A stretch of DNA of 64,000 bases from VAXT01 sp964591295 (lineage in GTDB: Bacteria > Actinomycetota > Thermoleophilia > Gaiellales > Gaiellaceae): positions 20,565 to 84,564 of the forward strand of contig CAZQAG010000004.1 of assembly GCA_964591295.1 (NCBI GenBank), in the 5' to 3' direction. Below are positions 61,015 to 64,000 of this stretch, piece after piece. The number at the start of each line of letters is the position of its first letter. The stretch's first letter is position 1. The notes under the pieces are model-generated. The model made no database searches, was not told where the DNA came from, and worked only from the letters and a program-made list of their open reading frames with translations. The translations under genes and the position numbers were made by a program.

Positions 61015-62796
61015 CTACCTCGCGATGGCCGGAACACCGGCTTCCTCCAGTGTGTCTTCTATCCGATCCAAGAACCGGATCATTTCGCTGGGAATCTCGC
61101 CCGCCTCGAGCCGACGGGCCAACTCCCGAAAAGACGTCGTCTTGTGGCCTGCCTTTCCCAACCGCCTGTTGAGACCATGGAGCACACCCTCTGGAGGGGC
61201 AGTCCACTTCCGCTCGCCTCGATTTTTCCAACGTTCTTCGAACCTCTTCTTGCCCTCCTTGGCCGCCTGGGACACCTGATCGCGACGGAAGAGCTTCGAC
61301 GTTTCCGCTAGTACCTGCCCGAAGACGTCGTTCTCCAGCTCCTCGGCCGCTTGCGCCAGCGCCTCTTCTACCCAGTCCTCGCCGGCACCTGTGACTCGAG
61401 CGATAGCGCTCGAATCGAGTAGGTAACTCTCAAGTTCCTTTCTTTTCCACACATGGCAGCGAACTCCAACAGCCTGCAGCCGGGCCTTCACGTTCTTGCA
61501 TTGCTCGTCAGCTCGGTAATCCCGATCCAGTACCACAACGACCTTGACGGAGTCATCCAAGAGACCGGTGCTCATCCACGCGAACGGCTCGACGTGCTCC
61601 CAGTTATCGAACCCTCTCAACGGGATTACGGCTATCCCGGCTTCCGCTGCGACTCTAGCCGTGCCGAGGGTTGATGCGAGTTGACGAAGGATCTTCGCAT
61701 CGTCTCCTTCCACGAAGAGGACTGATTTCGCCCTGAGAGCTCGCGCAAGCCTGATGCTGAATAGGCTCCCCAATGCGCTGGTGAGGCCCGCTGAAGCCCC
61801 GGGCTCGGGCGCAGCCACCGATCGTCGCCGACCTTTGTCGATCCAAAGAACGGACTCTGGTGGCGCTTCGGCCAGTACCTCCGCGGAGTGGGTCGCCGTG
61901 ATCGTCTGACCGTCTAACGAGTCGAGGAGCAGGACAAGCCGCCGCTGAAGATCGGGGTGGAGGAAGACATCTGGTTCGTCGAGGACGATCACATCCCGCT
62001 CTCGAAGGCGGAAAATGTGCAAAAGCAACTGCAGCCAGATCTGCATTCCATCGCCCGCCCAGACGATTTCCTTCTCCGCTCTCCGCCCAGCATCTGCGTA
62101 GTAGAGGTCGAGAATGAGTTTCTTCCCGTCGATGTGCTCGGTGAGGCCTCTCATCTTCATCTCTGGAATCCAGGGCGATGCGAAGTTCAGGAACGCCTCA
62201 AAGTCGTCGCCGCCTGTCTCTTCCCGCAGAAGCACGAGCTGGTTGCGAAAATGGCGACTAGCCAGGCGGCCATCTAGATTCTCGCCGACGTACTTAGATG
62301 TGAGGAGCTCCTCACCGACGTCAACGGGTGCAAGCACGGGGATGAGACCAATCTCCGGGAAGGCATCGCGGGCCTGCCGTACGTTGTTGATCGAAGACCG
62401 AGCCTGCTGGAGATAGAAGAATGGGTCGCCGCTGCCTTCCGGCGGCCACACGGCCCTTAGCGTTGCGCCGGCGTCGAACCTGACCGTAATCCGGGCCTCC
62501 TCGAGCTCCCGGAACTCATGCCGCAAATTGCCATCGGTCACACCGACCTGGGCGTTCGTAAAGGAGAAACCGAGCACTTGCTCCTTGCCGTCCATGAAGC
62601 TCTCGGAGGGCCCGCGACGCATCGCAATTCGGACCATCTGTGCAGCGATCCGCAACGCGGCGGTAAGCGTCGATTTACCAGCGTTATTTGGACCGGCGAG
62701 GTACCCATCGCCCTTGAGTTGCAGTGTGAATCGCTCAAAAGCCTTGAAGCCATGGAGGTCCAACCGCTGGATCGCATGCATTGTTGAAGTCTGCAT
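61015..62796 (-). CDS. OLD-type ATPase with TOPRIM nuclease domain
   Basis: 593 residues from the ATG at 62796; ATG at 62781 is also possible and the frame to 62940 looks non-coding. ABC-type ATPase: LHGFKAFERFTLQLKGDG, YLAGPNNAGKSTLTAALRIA (Walker A), ERDVIVLDEPDVFLHPDLQR (Walker B), TITATHSAEVLAEAP (switch His). A TOPRIM domain follows: KSVLFVEGDDAKIL and KVVVVLDRDYRAD. OLD-family nucleases act against phage, alone or with partners such as GajB. No UvrD-like partner adjoins it, so a stand-alone OLD is likely. Confidence 0.85.
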   Translation of the reverse strand: MQTSTMHAIQRLDLHGFKAFERFTLQLKGDGYLAGPNNAGKSTLTAALRIAAQMVRIAMRRGPSESFMDGKEQVLGFSFTNAQVGVTDGNLRHEFRELEEARITVRFDAGATLRAVWPPEGSGDPFFYLQQARSSINNVRQARDAFPEIGLIPVLAPVDVGEELLTSKYVGENLDGRLASRHFRNQLVLLREETGGDDFEAFLNFASPWIPEMKMRGLTEHIDGKKLILDLYYADAGRRAEKEIVWAGDGMQIWLQLLLHIFRLRERDVIVLDEPDVFLHPDLQRRLVLLLDSLDGQTITATHSAEVLAEAPPESVLWIDKGRRRSVAAPEPGASAGLTSALGSLFSIRLARALRAKSVLFVEGDDAKILRQLASTLGTARVAAEAGIAVIPLRGFDNWEHVEPFAWMSTGLLDDSVKVVVVLDRDYRADEQCKNVKARLQAVGVRCHVWKRKELESYLLDSSAIARVTGAGEDWVEEALAQAAEELENDVFGQVLAETSKLFRRDQVSQAAKEGKKRFEERWKNRGERKWTAPPEGVLHGLNRRLGKAGHKTTSFRELARRLEAGEIPSEMIRFLDRIEDTLEEAGVPAIAR

Positions 62797-62985
62797 TGTG
62801 GGGAAGGCGGCCGCGATACTGCGTCGATCCTGGTCTCTGTTCCGACGAAACACCCGCCGTGCTCGATCACCTGACAGGGCGGGGTACGTACCTCCGTGGG
62901 CGAGTCGTGCGTACACCCCGCGCGCAGGCCTGCGCGGCATTTTCGCGGCACCGCTGAAATGCCTACAAGCGCAGCAGATCTGCGC

Positions 62986-63444
62986 TCACGGGTCATCCTC
63001 GACGCCGCGGCGATGTCGCCGCACGCGAGCGGCCGGCGAGCCATGCTCGGGGCAGTAGCGCCGGCGTCCGTTCGCTAGCGCAGCGATTACCCGCGGGCAG
63101 CCGGGCTCGGCGCAGCTGCGTGACCCGCGCTCCTTCCGCTTCTTAAGCCGGTAGAAGATCGCCGAGTCGCTCAGGTCGTCACCGAAGAGCTCCGTCCGCG
63201 CCTGCTTGATCTGCCGCTGGATCTTGATCTTCCAGTAGCCGTTGTCGCCGGCCAGCTCGGCGACGGTCAGCGGCGCAAGGGGAAGCCCGGAGAGCGCGGA
63301 GCGCCTGCGCTCGAGCGCGTGCTCGGCCAACTCGCGCGCACACGAGAGTCCCTCCCGCGCGTCGGCCGAGAGCGAGCCGAGCTCGCGATCGCCGGGCGCG
63401 AAATGACGGGCCCAGAAGTGGCTGCGGGGGCGGCCGTTCGCCAT
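62986..63444 (-). CDS. Small Cys/His protein divergent from the right-edge ParB gene
   Basis: 152 residues. Helical N-terminus (LSCARELAEHALERRRSALS), NGYWKIKIQRQIKQARTELF, and a C-terminal zinc-like site SCAEPGCPRVI with RRRYCPEHGSPA (CxxxxC ... CxxH). The Arg-rich tail may bind DNA. It is divergent from the ParB-like gene at 63518 with ~70 bp between and may be its regulator. Family not recognised. Confidence 0.6.
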   Translation of the reverse strand: MANGRPRSHFWARHFAPGDRELGSLSADAREGLSCARELAEHALERRRSALSGLPLAPLTVAELAGDNGYWKIKIQRQIKQARTELFGDDLSDSAIFYRLKKRKERGSRSCAEPGCPRVIAALANGRRRYCPEHGSPAARVRRHRRGVEDDP

Positions 63445-63517
63445 TTCGGCGCACTGTAACGCTCTTTTAGAGCAGCGACTCCGACAGGCGGAGGTGCAAA
63501 CGACACGAGGAGGATCG

Positions 63518-64000
63518 ATGTCCGCACCGCCCCGTCATACCCGCGCCGCCCCGAAGCGGCCGACAGCAAGCCTCTCCGCCCACCCCGACGCAGCGCGCAT
63601 CCCGGTCATGGCCGAGCGAGAGTACGAGGCCTTTCGCGCCGACATCGCCGCCCGTGGGCTGCTCGTCCCGCTCGAGATCAACGCTGCAGGCGTCGTCCTC
63701 GACGGGCGCCAGCGGCTGCAGGCAGCGCGCGAGCTCAGCCTCGCAACCGTTCCCGTCCGCATCCTCGCCGTCGCGGACGAGCTCGAGTACATGCTGGGGG
63801 CAGCGCTCCAGCGCCGGGAGCTCAGCCCCTCGCAGCGGGCCGCACTCGTCGTCGACTTCGACGCCTACGCAGCGCTGCGCTCGCAGGGAAGGAAGCGCCA
63901 GCGCGCCAACCTGCGCCAGAGCCCCGAGGTGGCAACGTTGCCACCTCGGGGCAGATCGCGCGAGCGGGCCGCGGGCTGGGTGCACGTCTCGCCGCGCACG
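63518..64000 (+). CDS. ParB-like protein, 3' end outside window
   Basis: 161 residues visible, from ATG with GAGGAGG upstream. ParB-type domain: GLLVPLEINAAGVVLDGRQR, LQAARELSLATVPVRIL, then LGAALQRRELSPSQRAALV and the start of an HTH (AGWVHVSPRT). It parallels the ParB-MT-A70 protein at 25350 across its whole visible length, so a methylase domain may follow beyond the edge. It carries the same EVATLPPR-encoding palindrome. Confidence 0.85.
   Translation, partial: MSAPPRHTRAAPKRPTASLSAHPDAARIPVMAEREYEAFRADIAARGLLVPLEINAAGVVLDGRQRLQAARELSLATVPVRILAVADELEYMLGAALQRRELSPSQRAALVVDFDAYAALRSQGRKRQRANLRQSPEVATLPPRGRSRERAAGWVHVSPRT
63921..63952. promoter_or_regulatory. 32-bp perfect palindrome inside the ParB-like gene
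   Basis: GCCCCGAGGTGGCAAC followed immediately by its exact reverse complement. The central 26 bp are identical to 25735-25760. Same codon phase in both genes. Confidence 0.75.

Overview
The window is high-GC actinobacterial DNA. ECF sigma/anti-sigma pairs, lipoprotein beta-propellers and a recurring 'anti-sigma-like' extracellular domain suggest Thermoleophilia (Solirubrobacterales or Gaiellales), but that placement is inference. Almost the whole window is accessory: integrases, nucleases, methylases, restriction systems and unrecognised cargo. No intact rRNA or tRNA gene and no CRISPR array was seen.

Layout. (1) 1-4802, minus strand: 5' part of a huge secreted repeat protein, with a recent near-perfect 1,032-bp tandem duplication. 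(2) 4996-6489: methylase-tail remnant, excisionase and tyrosine integrase. (3) 6522-33123: a chain of small gene units separated by related ~230-bp junctions. Each full junction carries paired GGGCAAAAGTT arms, a hairpin terminator, the 3' half of tRNA-Asn, a block of TCAGCTCAG-like repeats and a second pair of arms. I read these as attachment sites of one integrase family and the region as an integron-like cassette array. Inside it lie a STAND NTPase, a PIN / unknown / GIY-YIG / ParB-like gene group, and a complete ParB-MT-A70 methylase, excisionase and integrase module (25350-27908) that duplicates the module at 4996. A membrane HerA-type ATPase closes the array.

(4) 33094-36529: DCC-like thiol protein, a DyP peroxidase fused to a SpaA-like domain with an upstream DUF1508 microprotein, and a HARE-HTH-like protein. 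(5) 37416-53340: one tightly packed minus-strand operon. It encodes a DNA methylase, a DEAD/DEAH restriction helicase-nuclease, McrB with an EVE-like domain, McrC, a TM0106-type nuclease-helicase, an MBL-fold nuclease and two PD-(D/E)XK proteins. This looks like a composite anti-phage system. (6) 53341-64000: a second patchwork of unknown genes, an IS transposase, frameshifted ParB-related genes, microproteins, a secreted NucA/NucB-type nuclease, an OLD-type ATPase/TOPRIM nuclease, and the start of another ParB-like gene at the right edge.

How it may work together (inference): the integrase and excisionase move the cassettes through tRNA-Asn-derived sites. The ParB-MT-A70 protein, always placed upstream of excisionase/integrase, carries a perfect palindrome inside its coding sequence and may mark or regulate the element. 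The cargo is a mix of envelope/lipoprotein genes and defence genes.
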